In this document: in pieces, positions 9,645 through 21,178 of the stretch
How the letters are laid out: every line of letters starts with the position of its first letter
Numbering within the stretch: the stretch's first letter is position 1
Assembly: GCA_019671005.1 (NCBI GenBank)
Contig: CM033721.1
Span: 55,657,680 to 55,721,679, forward strand
DNA length: 64,000 bases
Source: Hibiscus mutabilis
Taxonomy: Eukaryota > Streptophyta > Magnoliopsida > Malvales > Malvaceae
Direction: 5' to 3'
Notes under the pieces: model-generated
Database searches by the model: none
What the model was told of the DNA's origin: nothing
What the model saw: the letters and a program-made list of their open reading frames with translations, nothing else
Translations under genes and position numbers: made by a program

Positions 9645-9977
9645 CCTGGCAATCGACTAGGCAATCAAAACAGAATTGCCCTGGCAATCCGGCTGCTACT
9701 CAATCACCAAGACGATCCAATCAGCTATCACACCTCAACTCACGATAACCTGGCCTATTCTCTCTTTTGATTTCATCTATTCTTTTAGTTTATTGTTCTT
9801 AGTTTACTCGTTAATTAGAACTCCTATTATCAATTGCGTTTTTTACTTTTCACAGTGTAGTAACTTAAGCAAAGTGGCCCAAACCAATCCCTGTGGAGAC
9901 GATACTCGATACTCATATCACTTTATTACTTGCGACATGTATACTTGCACAATTGCGAGCACTTATTACACGCAACA
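9645..9977 (+). repeat. Athila-type LTR 3'-end fragment, plus orientation
   Basis: The string CAATCCCTGTGGAGACGAT ... TATACTTGCAC ... CGCAACA aligns by eye with the primer-proximal end of the Athila-1 LTR read on its own sense strand (CAATCTCTGTGGGCTCGAT ... TATACTTACACGC). The fragment starts where E1 ends and stops where E2-type 3' DNA begins, so it looks like an Athila LTR that sat in E2 and was then hit by E1. No Athila primer site follows, so it could be a solo LTR. Confidence 0.55.
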
Positions 9978-10956
9978 ACATACTCCTAACCTAGGAATGT
10001 CTAACTAAATATGATGCATGGATAGCAATAATTCACTCGGACATTTCTTCTTCTTGGTCCCTTTATTTTGACTTTTCTTTGCTTTCTTCCTCTCTTTCTT
10101 GTAACGGCGGTGCCCCACTTGTCACCCGGGTTCACCCTTTATGCCCCTCTTAATTCCTTTGTTCTAAAGTGCCTTTTTAGGTTTTCACTTTTAGACTTGT
10201 ACTTCCAAAGTGCCCTTTACGGGTTTCACTTTAGTTCTTTTCTTCTTTTTCTTTTTTTTCCTTTTTTTTCCTTTTTTTCTTCTTTTTTGTTTCGGGCGCC
10301 CTTCTGGGTTTTCGCCTTTAGTTCCCTTAATAATAAGTGAGGTATTCACTGTCTTCCTTTGGTAAATCTCATCAATTTCACCCCAATGATCTTTTTGCCT
10401 TAACCTTGGCAGATTCGCCCTCTATCCTGGAATAACCTACACTCAATAGGTTAACTCATAGTAATACCAAGAAATCTTTTGCTTTTCGTGACCTATGCCA
10501 ATTCATCTGCGAGATGATGACGAGACAGATAACTGAAATAATATTTTATCAATACTTAGAGAAACATTAACAAAATTTTGAAAGTCATGGCAAACATGAA
10601 AAAAAAGACACAAATAACGTCGATTGTATGAACAATAGGAACCCATCGACCACATAGACATTTTACTCGCCATTTTGGGTTACAACTTTCAATGACCTAA
10701 GGATTGAAGCGTTGTCCTTTGATGAATTTTGTTAGTCATATGCCGAAATTCACACATATCTGAACCGTCTTGTTCGGATTTTCAATTCAGATCACCCTCT
10801 GGTTTTAGGACGCCCATTTTAGGGTTTTTGCCCTAAACCTTTCTTCTTCTTCTTCTTTTCTTTTTCTTTCTTTTTCTTCTTTTTTTCTTCTTTTTTTTCT
10901 TTTTTTCTTCTTTTTCTTCAGGCATAATTCTTTTTTTCTTTTTTTCTTCTTTTTCT
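9978..10956 (-). other. E2 3' non-coding region
   Basis: No coding domain is seen. The left end (CTCCTAACCTAGGAATGTC) resembles E3 DNA near 51371 (CTCCTAGCATAGGGATGTC). Sense-strand purine tracts lie opposite about 10235-10300 and 10850-10980, the latter with a duplicated TTTTTCTTCAGGCATAAT. Short blocks of the type GCCC-N-TTT-GGGTTTTCAC recur at about 10130-10330 and 10810-10840 and also flank the tracts of E3 and E4. Confidence 0.6.
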
Positions 10957-12100
10957 TCAGGCATAATACTTTTTTACCGAGTCCGAGTTTATTGGGTTGC
11001 TTAACTCTTTCCCGTCCATCTTGGCTAAGATCAACGCTCCTCCGAAGAAGGCATTCTTTACAACATAAGGCCCTTCCCAATTAGGCATCCACTTCCCCCG
11101 AAAGTCCTTTTGGTTAAGTAAGATCTTCTTAAGCACCAGATCCCCATCTTGAAACTCTCTAGGGTGAACTTCCTTGTTATAGGCCTGCATCATCCTTTTC
11201 TGATACATTTGGCTATGATAGATAGCCTTCAACCTTTTCTCTTCGATGAGGTTCAATTGATCATTTCTAGCTTGTATCCATTCAGCCTCGTCCAACTTTA
11301 CTTCGTTCAAAATTTGGAGTGACAGAATCTCCACCTCAATGGGTAATACTACCTCCGTGCCATATACCAAAGAGTATGGCGTTACCCCGGTGGAGGTTCT
11401 CACAGAGGTCCAATAAGCAAACAGGGCAAAATGTAGCTTTTCATGCTAATCCTTGTAATTTTCCGTGGTTTTTGCTATGATCTTCTTTATATTCTTATTT
11501 TCCGCCTCTACTGCTCCGTTCATCTTAGGGTGATAAATAGTAGAATTATGATGCACAATTTTGAACTGTTTACATACCTCAGTCATCATTTTGTTGTTCA
11601 AGTTGGAAACATTATCGGTGATTATCCTTTCGGGCAGACCATAACGACATATAATTTCTTTCTTGAGGAACTTGCAAACTGTCACTCTTGTGATGTTGTC
11701 GTACGAAGCCGATTCTACCCATTTGGTGAAGTAATCGATGGCTACTAAGATGAAGCGATGCCCATTAGAAGCTTTCGGGTGTATCTGCCCAATGACGTCT
11801 GTTCCCCAAGCAGCAAATGGCCAAGGTGAGTTCATGACATGAAGTGGTACTGGCGGGGAATGTATATTATCGGCGTAGATTTGGCATTTATGGCACCTTT
11901 TTGCATAATTGATGCAATCTCCTTCCATTGTTGACCAGAAGTAGCCGTATCTCATGATTTCCTAGCCATCGAGAAGCCGCTAGCGTGGGTTCCTTACAAA
12001 CCTCTATGGACCTCTACTAAAATAGTTTCTGCCTCCCGGGCATTGACGTACCTCAACAGTATCTGATCTTTGCTTCTTTTATACAAAACCTCTTCATCTA
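10957..12100 (-). pseudogene. E2 integrase
   Basis: The zinc-binding end is partly kept (RYGYFWSTM ... CHKCQIYAD near 11950-11880), with the H-H part upstream disrupted. The catalytic core has the D-D-E acids in GTDVIG, ITDNVSN and GAVEAENK. The C-terminal part (11403-10957) starts RTSTGVTPYSLVYGTE and includes FRGKWMPNWEGPYVV, typical of Tat integrases. Integrase inserts the cDNA into host DNA. The core and C-terminal frames are in phase but separated by a stop near 11445, and the N-terminal linker is in another frame, so the protein is not functional. Confidence 0.9.
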
Positions 12101-12276
12101 GGACGTACCCTGATGCCAACCTTCTGATAGTTTTTTTTCGTTATCGTTGGCGTCTTTTGGGTAAGTTTGGTATTTGATGTATTGGAGGGTGTCGTAATAC
12201 CATGGATTGCCATCCTTTTCCTCTTCCAAACTATAACAGTGGGTCAGCACCTCAAAAGTTTGCATCTCGACAAGCT

Positions 12277-12711
12277 TCATTTCGGCGTCCCATTTACTTT
12301 GAACACGGCAGCGAAGCTGGCCAGAGTGTTAGCCATTTGGTTGTCTTCTCTTGGCAAGTAGGTGAAACTGACTTCTTCAAAATTTCTGACCAAATCTTGG
12401 ATTAAATCGTAATACTTGATCAGCTTCGGATCCCTGGTCTCCCACCCTTTTCGAAGTTGGTAGATTACCAAAGAAGAATCTCCAAAAACTTGGAGTACCT
12501 TGATCTTATTCTCAATGGCTGCTCGGAGTCCCATGACATAGGCTTTATACTCGGCTATATTATTGGTACAAAAGAATTCCAGTCTACTTGTGAAAGGGTA
12601 GTGGTCCTCTTTAGGGGAAATTAATATTGTCCCTATTCCATGGCCTAGGGCATTCGACGCCCCATCGAAATAGAGCCTTCAGCCCTCTTTCTCGGTAACA
12701 GATTTCCCTTC
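12277..12711 (-). pseudogene. E2 second RNase H domain (Tat-specific, RVT_3 type)
   Basis: After the normal RNase H comes a second domain with LYFDGASN, NIAEYKA, FGDSSLVI and LPREDNQMAN, which supply the D, E, D, D active-site acids. This extra domain between RNase H and integrase is characteristic of the Tat lineage. A TGG-to-TGA change just upstream of LYFDG creates a stop, and a frameshift near 12280 separates the domain from the following linker (12280-12098). Confidence 0.88.
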
Positions 12712-13293
12712 AGTTACACCATAAATCAAATCTTCACTTGGGAAATAAAAATACAACGGTTCATAGTCATCTGAGGCGTGACTTGCCAAAAGATCTGCCA
12801 TGACACTTCTTTTTACCACTTTTTGGTTCACGTAAATGATGTCAAATTCTGACAGGAGCATTTGCCAACGGGCCATCTTCTCGGTTAATGTTGCCGCTTC
12901 AATCAGAAATTTTAGCGGATCCATCCGGGAAATTAAACAGGTGGTATGATACAACATCTATTGCTGTAACCACTTAGTGGCCCATACCAAGGCACAACAT
13001 AATTTCTGGATTGGCAGATACCTCGTTTCGCAATCGGTGAATTTCTTGCTCAAATAGTAGATGGCCCTTTCCTTCTTGCCTGAGTCATCGTTTTGACCAA
13101 GTACACACCCCATAGAATTTTCAAAGACTGTTAGATACATGATTAATGGTCTATCCGGCATTGGTTCAACTAGGATTGGGGGATCAGTCTGATACTTCTT
13201 GATCTTTTCTAATGCCTCTTGGCAATCTTCACCCCAGACTCTCGAGTTATTCTTTCGGAGCAGTCTGAAGACAGGGTCACATTTATTAGTCAA
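12712..13293 (-). pseudogene. E2 RNase H domain next to RT
   Basis: This is the RT-linked RNase H (RT_RNaseH type), which degrades RNA in the RNA-DNA hybrid. Visible are the thumb and connection (CDPVFRLLRKN), a TVFENSMGCVLGQ strand where active copies usually have S-E-x-A-x-G-x-x-L, AIYYLSKKFTDCETRY and the tail MADLLASHA. A stop follows WLQQ near 12958. It is in frame with RT. Confidence 0.85.
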
Positions 13294-14136
13294 CTGGGAT
13301 ATGATCTAGGATATGTAGTTTAACCTTTCTAAGAAACCTCGGACTTCCTTTTGTGTTTACGGTGGTGGGAGATCTTGAATTGCCTTTACCTTATCGGGGT
13401 CGATCTCGATGCCTCTATGACTTACCACAAAGCCAAAAAGCTTCCTTGACATGACTGCGAAGGTGCACTTGCCCGGGTTGAGCTTTAATTGATACTTTCT
13501 TAGCCTTTGGAAGAGTTTCTACAAATTCTGGATGTGTTCCTCCTCGGTTTTAGACTTGGCTATCATGTCATCCACGTACACCTCGATTTCCTTATGCATC
13601 ATGTCATGAAACAAGGTTACCATGGCTCTTTAGTAAGTTGGCCTGGCATTTTTCAATCCGAATGGCTTCACTTTGTAGCAAAATGTGCCTCACATGGTTA
13701 CAAAAGTGGTTTTCTCCATGTCTTCGGGGTGCATTTTGATCTGGTTGTATCCCGAGAAGCCATCCATAAATGAGAACCAAGCGTGCCCCGCAGTGTTATC
13801 CACTAAAGTATCAATATGGGGCAAAGGAAAATTGTCCTTGGGGCTTGCCTTAATAAGGTCTCTATAATCCATGCACATACGCAGCTTACCATCCTTCTTT
13901 GGTACTGGCACGATGTTGGCCACCCATTTTGGGTACTTAGAGACCTCCAAAAACCTGGCCTCAAACTGTTTCATAACTTCTTCCCTGATTTTTAGTAACA
14001 TGTCTGTTCTCATTCTTCGAAGCTTTTGCTGAACAGGCTTGCATTCTGACCTAATGGGGAGCTTGTGTGTCACAAAGTCCGTGTTTAAGCCCGGCATGTC
14101 TTGGTATGACCATGCGAATACGTGTCTAAATTCCAC
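13294..14136 (-). pseudogene. E2 reverse transcriptase
   Basis: The frame shows FAWSYQDMPGL, then VPKKDGKLRMCMDYRDL, FSFMDGFSGYNQIKM, KPFGLKNA and VYVDD. The YVDD catalytic box is intact at 13567-13578. In-frame stops interrupt the domain near 13687 (a TGG-type codon changed to TGA before GTFCYK) and near 13632, with others downstream. RT copies element RNA into DNA. It is in the same frame as the protease upstream and the RNase H downstream, consistent with one polyprotein. Confidence 0.92.
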
Positions 14137-14820
14137 TAACCTTTGTCTAATTTTTGGTAACAGGGTGCCCCGATCTTTACTTCTTTCTTTTCTTCGTCTG
14201 TTCCCAAATTTAGGATTTCTAGCTTCTCTTGGTGTGGAAGGATTTACTTTTCCTCATCGGCGATCATCCTTAAAAGTTCTTCGGAATCTCATCATTTTCT
14301 TCCTCTACCTCTACCAAGTACATGGGTCGTTCGAAGTCTACTTTAGGATGAACTTCCACATTGTTCATATAGTTTATATTAAGGGGCCTACATGATTTTA
14401 AAAGTGCGTATTGGAAAAGAATGGTGTAGTTTATGATGTAAATAAATTATTGACTAATGAATACATAATGAATGAAATGGAATGAATGGAATGAATGCCA
14501 TGTTTGCCATTTGAGAAAGAAAAAGTAGATATAGTATATTTCATTCAAAGCAGGTGAATATGATATAGTTGCCTTTTTTTACAAAAGATGTCCGTTACTT
14601 TCGGGCCAAAGTAACGGAGTGGTTCTAGGCATTACTTTGATTGGTTCCTATTGAGTGTTGGTACGACCCTGAAGGTCCAGTCGTTGAGCTCTTCCTCTGG
14701 GAGACCCGGGCGAATTTTGGCTAAAAATTGGTTAGGCTTGCTCCCGTCACCGATCATGTTTACATTCATTTCTTCTAAAGCCTCACTGATCAGCTCTTCT
14801 TGGAGGCACCTTTCACCCTC
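14137..14820 (-). other. E2 spacer between protease and RT
   Basis: No domain is recognised. The part at 14650-14820 continues the protease frame with acidic residues. The rest is full of stops and low-complexity GAATGAATG-like sequence (about 14450-14520). Tat elements commonly have a poorly conserved stretch here. Confidence 0.5.
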
Positions 14821-15642
14821 CTAGTTTGCCTTCTGGATATCCTTCTTCGAGTTTCGGATCCCCACAGATACAAAGATTCCTCTAAAGTTTGAATAAGTTA
14901 TGGGAGCCCAGGGAATGTCTTCCCCCCTCAACCTGGCTTTCCTCTGTTCCTGTCTTTTTTTCCACTCTTGCTTCTTTTGCAGAAAGTTAGGCTTATAGCC
15001 AAGTCCAAAGTGGTCCACCTTGTGAATCACACTAACATGACGAATACGCCCTTGTAAATTCCTCCCTAAACCTTTGTCCTTTCTTGCTTCTCTTCCCAGG
15101 GTTTCGAACACCATCATATTAGTGCAATCCGATAGTTTGGGGTGTGGAACTTTGCTTCCTTCGGCAACAAAAGTAGCGTTGATGAGTTCCAAGGCTCTGA
15201 AGACGCACTCCATCGCTTCTCTATTAGTAGGGATGTATGGTGTATCCAGAGTCACTAAAGCGATGATGTTCTCTTCTGCATTTACTGTAACTAATTTCCC
15301 ATCAGTGACAAACTTCAATTTTTGATAGAGTGGGGACAGAACGGCGCCGGCCAAGTGTATCCAATGCCTTCCCAATAGGCAATTGTAAGATGGTTGGATA
15401 TCCATGACCACGAAATCGACCATATATTCAGTGGGACCAATGAGCAGGGGTACTTCTATCTTCTCGACCACATCTCTTTGAGTCCCGTCGAAAGCTCGTA
15501 CCATATTATGACATGGCTTCATATGCGAGTTGTCGATCGATAGCCGTTGTAGAGTGACCAATGGCATGACATTCAATGTAGAGCCATTATCAATCAACAC
15601 ACCCGACAGCACATAACCTTTATAGTGGGTAGTAATGTTCAA
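14821..15642 (-). pseudogene. E2 aspartic protease region
   Basis: The open frame of 273 codons contains VLIDNGSTLNVMP, the retropepsin active-site loop in the D-N-G-S form usual for Tat elements, followed by VDFVVMDIQPSYNCLLGRHWIH, the second conserved loop. The C-terminal third (GLGYKPN, KKQEWKKRQEQRKARL) is a basic linker to RT. The protease would cut the gag-pol polyprotein. It is in frame with RT, and this part is itself free of stops. Confidence 0.88.
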
Positions 15643-15837
15643 GGCTTTGACGGACCCCGTACCCTCCTTGGAATCTCGTCATCACTGAAAGTAATGTGAT
15701 TAACATCTGATCTAATTTAATCTTCCAACAGAAATATCTTTTGCAACGAAGTTCTCATTCAAAACCTTCAACAATGCCTCTCAATGCTTTTCTGAATTCA
15801 GTAACAGATCAAGCACTAAAATGCGAACTGGTTGTTT

Positions 15838-16504
15838 CTAGAGTTGATCGACAATATTATACTCACTGTGCTTCAGAAATTTTAGAAACTCTTGTGCTTG
15901 TGTTTCTGTGACAGGCTCCTTGATCTTTGCAGGTGGGTCTTCTCCAAACAACCTTTCATGTCCTGCTCCATCTTCTTGGGCTTTCTCTTTTGAATCCCTC
16001 AAGTTTTCTGGAATGTAGCACCGACCACTTCTTGTTAGATGCCCTACGTCGTGTGCTTCTCTGTTACTAGGTCGAGCAGGTTCTGTTTCCAACATCTTCT
16101 TTTCCTCTTGTGCACTAAACGATCTCGGGATCGTAATGCTTGCGGCGTAATTCCACGGAACCATCTTGGTGTCATTGAAAGGAAAAGACTTTGGAGTAGC
16201 AATTATGATTTTGGCAGCCACTTTTGGTTCACTCGCCTCATTCGTCCTGAGACCGAGGACAAGAGCCCTCTTGGCACTATATTTGGTTTCTTTACTATCT
16301 GATGCACAAACTTCAACTCTTTTTCCCTTTTTTCCCTTTTTCAAAAAACTCAATTTCCTTGTTGTCTATTAGAGCTTGAAGCACATGACGGAACTCCTCA
16401 CAATGTTGAATATCATGGTCTTCTAACTGATCGTACTCACAGTACATGCCACTTCCTTCTTTGACCAACACTATCCTCCGATTGATAAGAAGTGCCGTAC
16501 ACAA
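15838..16504 (-). pseudogene. E2 gag C-terminus and gag-protease linker, frameshifted
   Basis: Two overlapping frames (16504-16313 and 16353-15838) join here. The first has MYCEYDQLEDHDIQHCEEF, a knuckle-like C-H-C motif at the end of gag. The second has VPWNYAASI, LTRSGRCYIPE and PVTETQAQEFLKFLKHSEY, a linker seen in plant Tat polyproteins. A frameshift lies within the KKGKKGKK-coding A/G-rich run near 16313-16353, a typical slippage site. Confidence 0.78.
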
Positions 16505-18061
16505 CTATTATAAGACCCATCTCAAGGGAGATTAGACCTCGAACACGCTCTTCTTGGCTTTCTCAGTGTACTTGTCTTCAACGGTATTTCCACCCTGTCC
16601 CCCGTGGTTCGACAACGGATTATTGGCCGTGCTGGGCTCCCCTAGCTGTAACACCCCAGTTCGAATCAGATTCTGAACGAACTTTTTGAAAGCTATATAA
16701 TTCTCAATTGAGTGCCCCAGGACATCAACATGATACTCGCAGTGCTCCTTAGGGTTATACCAAGCCGGGTACAGTGGGTTATAAGGGGTAACGTGGTATG
16801 GTCAAACCAAATCAGCCTTGTATAGCTGTGAGTAGAGTTCCTTATAGGTAATCGGCAAAGGTGTGAAAGACCTATCATCCCTTTCCTTCTTAGGTCCTTT
16901 GTCTTCTCTCTTGTTGAAGTTTCTGGAATTCCCTGCTGGAGCCTACGGCTGGGAAATGGTGAAGTTCTTGGTTTTTTCAAAAGCGGTGGTGTTGTTCACT
17001 TCATGATCCTTCTTCTTGAACTGCTTCTATGAATGATCTCCTCCATCGATCCTTTCGCTCTTGATGGCCGCTTCAAAGTGTTCGCCAGGCATGACCATCT
17101 CTGTAAAGTTACTGATAGGGTTACTGATCAGCCGATCATAAAGTGCCCTTTTTAGTGTGTCTACGAACATAGGGGAGATCTCATGTTCATGAAGCGGTGG
17201 TTGGACTTGGGCTGCCACATCGCGCCACCTTTGAGCATATTCACGAAGAGTCTCATTGCGTTTATGTTCCATGCCATATAATAGTAGTCGGTTGGGAACC
17301 ATGTCGGTTACATGCTTATACTGATCAGTAAAAGCTTTCGCCAGATCTCTCCATGACTTGATCTGAGCCCTGGTCAGTTGGTTATACCACCTTAGAGCAG
17401 ACCCAACTAAGCTGTCTTGAAAATAGTGAATCAACAGCTTCTCGTTGCTGGTAAAAATGGCCATCTTTCGGCAAAACATCACTATGTGAGCGGACGGACA
17501 TGTAATTTCGTCAAACTTCTCGAAGTCTGGAGCCTTGAACTTGTATGGGATCTCTACGTTTAGGACCAGGCTGAGTTCTCTAGCACTTAACCCATAAGGT
17601 TCGTCCTCGTCTTCCTTCACTCGGAGCTTTTCCTCTAGGTCCTTCCGAGTGTCTTCTAATTGCTTAGTGAACTCCGCTTTCATTTGGTTTAGCTTTTCTA
17701 ACTCATCAAAATCCGGGATACCATCTCTGATAACCTCGGGACTCCCGAAGGTCACCCCCGGTTGCGTTTGAGCTGGCGCACTAGCAAGAGAAGCAGATGC
17801 ACCTTGTGTAGTATTTGATGAAGGGTCGATGATCAGAGGTTTCCTCACGGTTTGGGCATAAAGACGATCCCCCGAGTTCTGGGCAGGGCCCTCGATGGTA
17901 CCCTTATCTCTTGACTCTTGCCTCAGTTGAACTTGCAATAGTTGTGATATCTCTCTCATCATGTCTTGCTGGGACTTGAGAATGGTTTCCCTCAATTCTT
18001 GTTGGGTTCGTTCCATTTGACTACGTAGATTGGCTTCTAGCTTCGCAAAACCTTCCTCCAT
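16505..18061 (-). pseudogene. E2 gag (Retrotrans_gag type)
   Basis: The best start is the ATG at 18061 (MEEGFAKLEANLR); the open frame extends further up without similarity. Residues from the start form a coiled coil, then a disordered part, then DVEIPYKFKAPDFEKFDE-like residues near 17550, MFCRKM, LLIHYFQDSLVG, WYNQLTRAQIKSWRDLAKAF and LREYAQRWRDVAAQVQPP, the Retrotrans_gag core. The 16980-16505 part adds LPITYKELYSQLYKADLV and a CEYHVDVLGHSIENY knuckle-like motif whose last cysteine is now tyrosine. A stop lies near 17024. Gag forms the particle; it is fused in frame to the pol domains. Confidence 0.88.
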
Positions 18062-18308
18062 TTGCTTTGTTCGTAAACGGGTATGATATGGATGTGGAAT
18101 GATGGTAATTTTAAAGAACCAAAATGCAATCTTTGTTGTTTTTGAAACATAAAGCTTTTTAGTCAATTATTTGTTAACAAGACAGAGCATGCAAATAAAT
18201 GAATTTTGCTTGAATTCAATGAGCAACACTGAGTCTAACAAATATCATCGTTAAACGACTTTCATTAACAGAAACATAGTCTTGGTACAATAATCCAAAG
18301 AAAGCCAA

Positions 18309-20449
18309 CTAAACATATGACTTTAGGGTAGTGTCGAGATTGATGATTTCCCTCAAAATCCAAACAATCCTCTCTCCTTCTTCAGAGTCATCGTCGACAC
18401 AATCATGAAGTTCAGTAGCGTCTTCTGCCAAGAACTGTATCTTCTGGGTGACTCCTTGCATCTGAGCCATCCATTGCGCTAACTCATGTTCTTGTCTCCA
18501 AATGGTGTAGGCAGCGAACTATATCTGCTCCAAACTCGGCATCGGGCGTACTTGAATCGCTCCCCTAAAGCTTGCCACATGATCCTTGAGCTTTTGAACC
18601 CGATTTCCAATTCTTCAATGCGAGCCTTTAAAGCCTGGTTCTCCGTCTTGCTCTCATGTAACTTTCTAATCGAACCTTTGTGCTTGAAAAGAGACTTCTC
18701 CAGACATTTAACCTGATCCTTTAAGGCTTTATTTTGGCGACGTTCTTTCTCGAGCTGCCTAGATTGGGAAGTGTTCAAGTTCTTTATTTCTTGGGTTAAA
18801 GTGAGCACTTGATCCTTATTCTCGTAATACATCCTTTTATAATTCTCGGCTCTCGCTTTCTCCTCCCTGAATCGGAGCTCTATCCCTTCGCTTGATCCAC
18901 CTTCTACAACTCTTTTGCTTTAGATTAGCCTATTGAGCTTCTGGATCTCTCCCTTTTCTAACTTGAGCTCGAGTTCCAATTCATCTTTTCTCTTTTGCAG
19001 ACCTTTAACCATTCCTTCAAACTGTGTCTTTTCCAACTCAAAGTCGAATCTCTCTTGGTGAACTTTCTCCTCAAGCTTGAGATACCTTTCTTGCTCTTCT
19101 TCAAGTTGTTTCCTCATCAATTCAGCTTCAGTAGGAAGTGTGGCTAACCTCTCTTCCATTGTCCTCTTTTTATCGGGGTTCAACTGGGGAACGTTGTCAT
19201 TGACGCGGCTGAATCTCCATGCCTCGTACTCGGGAGTGCTCATGTGGGTAGCACTTATGACTCTAACCCGTCTCACATTATTCCAGGACCAAGAAACATC
19301 GTACACCACTGCCTTGTAGCCCTTTTCCTTCTCATAATTCATATTGAACTCATTCAAGCCCTTGGTAGCCGGAACAAATTGCTTCAAGCCATACTGTCTC
19401 AAAACCAGAAGAGAAGTATAAGTAGGGTGCCCCCGAAGTCCAAGTAATGGCACCCAAGAGTGTACTTCGCACCTGTAGAGGATACTCCTTGCAGAAAGCT
19501 AGGGAGCCCTCCAAACTACATCTTCCTCCTTCAGGTTGCTAAGAACATCTACCCAAACTTCCTCAGATCTTCTAGTGGGCTAATCTTCCTTTCGCAGAAA
19601 CTCTTCCAAAAGGGAGAAACTACCATTGTAGAGAGGCTTCGAGAAATTGGCAACTGACCACAAGTGACTGTAGAACCAGACTGTCAAAAGCTGTGAGCAA
19701 CCATGAAAACGACCCCCACCATGCTCCCGAAAAAACCTCGGAGATCGAAAAGTTTCGGCTAAAATCACGGGCACCGGATTGGTTCCACCACTCAAACGGT
19801 CAAACAGGTCTAACACTGTCGGGTCAATTAACCCTCGTGCCCAGGGAAAGAGCACTAACCCATAAATTAACAATGCAAACAGATCCCGTTGAACTCGGCC
19901 TACCGAATGTACAGAAGACAGGGCTACAATCCCATCCTATATGAGATACTCTTTACCGTTCCAAGTAATGACCTGGTGCTCGACCCAGGATTCTAACATG
20001 TATGAGAATCTCTTGAGCTTGCCCCAAAAGGCTATGTTCTTACCAGGCTTCGAGTATACCCGAGTTTCGTCAATCTTCTCACAGTTTAAAAGGTCTTGAT
20101 ATTCTTCAATCGTAGGAGTCAAATCAAAATTACCGACCATAAAACAATTATAGGCAGGATTCCATAACCTTACCAAGGCTTGCAGCAATGCCCGATCCAG
20201 CAGAACATCTAGCAAATATGCAATGTCACCCTATTCCCTCCTAAAAATGCACCTTGTTTCCATGTCCCAACTATTCCACATTGTCTTCAGCCCGGAAGTA
20301 TCATTGTATTCTATAATCATGAATGTCTCTACTGCCAATGTTGACCTAAACCCGGCAGGAATACTATCTCCTTCATGCAATTATTCTCTTTCGGACCATA
20401 TCTGTACGTAGGAGTTCTTTTCATCATTGCTACAAACTAGGTCTCCCAT
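18309..20449 (-). pseudogene. E2 ORF1: DUF7745-like domain plus long coiled coil
   Basis: One frame runs from an ATG at 20449 (MGDLVCSNDEKN) to about 18479 and, after a frameshift near 18485, to a stop at 18309, some 710 codons in all. In-frame stops lie near 20367, 20231, 19937, 19580 and 18920. The N-terminal half has LWNPAYNCFMVGNFDLTPT, TIEEYQDLLNC, YGLVLFPWARG, NPVPVILAETFRSPRFF and GCSQLLTVWFYSHLW, which I recognise as the plant DUF7745 family. The C-terminal half is a charged coiled coil (19150-18530) ending in an acidic tail (LAEDATELHDCVDDDSEEGE). Tat elements carry an extra ORF before gag; its function is not established. It follows the leader and precedes gag by about 250 bp. Confidence 0.8.
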
Positions 20450-21157
20450 CAATCTAGCCTTTAACTTCAGACTATTTCCGACTCAATTTGCTCCTTATGA
20501 TATGACGATAATATGCAAAACGAAAGAACAACGAAATAAAATGGAAATAGAAGAGTTAGTCGTGAGATAAAAACACGAAAGTAAGAAAAGATAAACACAA
20601 ACAATTTACATAAGAAAAGCAACTTAACAGCATGAATTCTAGTTCGCTAAGGTTATTCGCTGGCTCTAATAAGGTGGGCTTCCTAAATTCTCACACATGG
20701 GTTTGGTTCTAATTAAGGGTACCCGAACCTATATTACTGCCTACTAAGGCAACAAGAACCCAATTCTGGCCCATTACAAGCTTGCAAATTGGTTTCGATT
20801 CAAGGGAAAGCACGACCTGATGACGTGAAGGGTTGTTCACGTGTCAAAAGACGTGGATTCCGGAAGTGAATTACCGACCCATGGAGGGCTACTCACGTGG
20901 GTATGTGGCATTTCACTCTCACTTAAGGGGAGAAGCTCGGGTATAGAGATTAATGACATGATGCAAAAGATGTCGGTGACTTCTTAGAAATTAAATGAAT
21001 AGTTAATTCAAGGATCACCAATTATCAAAGCCCGTGCAATCTCGATCACACTTTAAGGAAGAATTATCCTATTTAAATTCAATTAAAATCCTAATACTTT
21101 TCATTATTTTAGAGCAACAACTTTTCTTTTGGCCCAACTCTCTTTTGTTAAAAAAAA
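20450..21157 (-). other. E2 leader between primer site and ORF1
   Basis: Non-coding. The part at about 20650-20950 (GGTTTGGTTCTAATTAAGGG, TACTGCCTACTAAGG) resembles the conserved leader blocks of E1 and E4, though the antisense frame seen there is not kept. The rest is AT-rich and shows nothing I can name. Confidence 0.5.
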
Positions 21158-21175
21158 TCCCCAGCAGAGTCGCCA
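21158..21175 (-). promoter_or_regulatory. E2 primer binding site
   Basis: On the minus strand this reads TGGCGACTCTGCTGGGGA, three bases after the LTR end GGTCGCTACA. It differs from the E1 site at two positions. Confidence 0.78.
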
Positions 21176-21178
21176 AGC

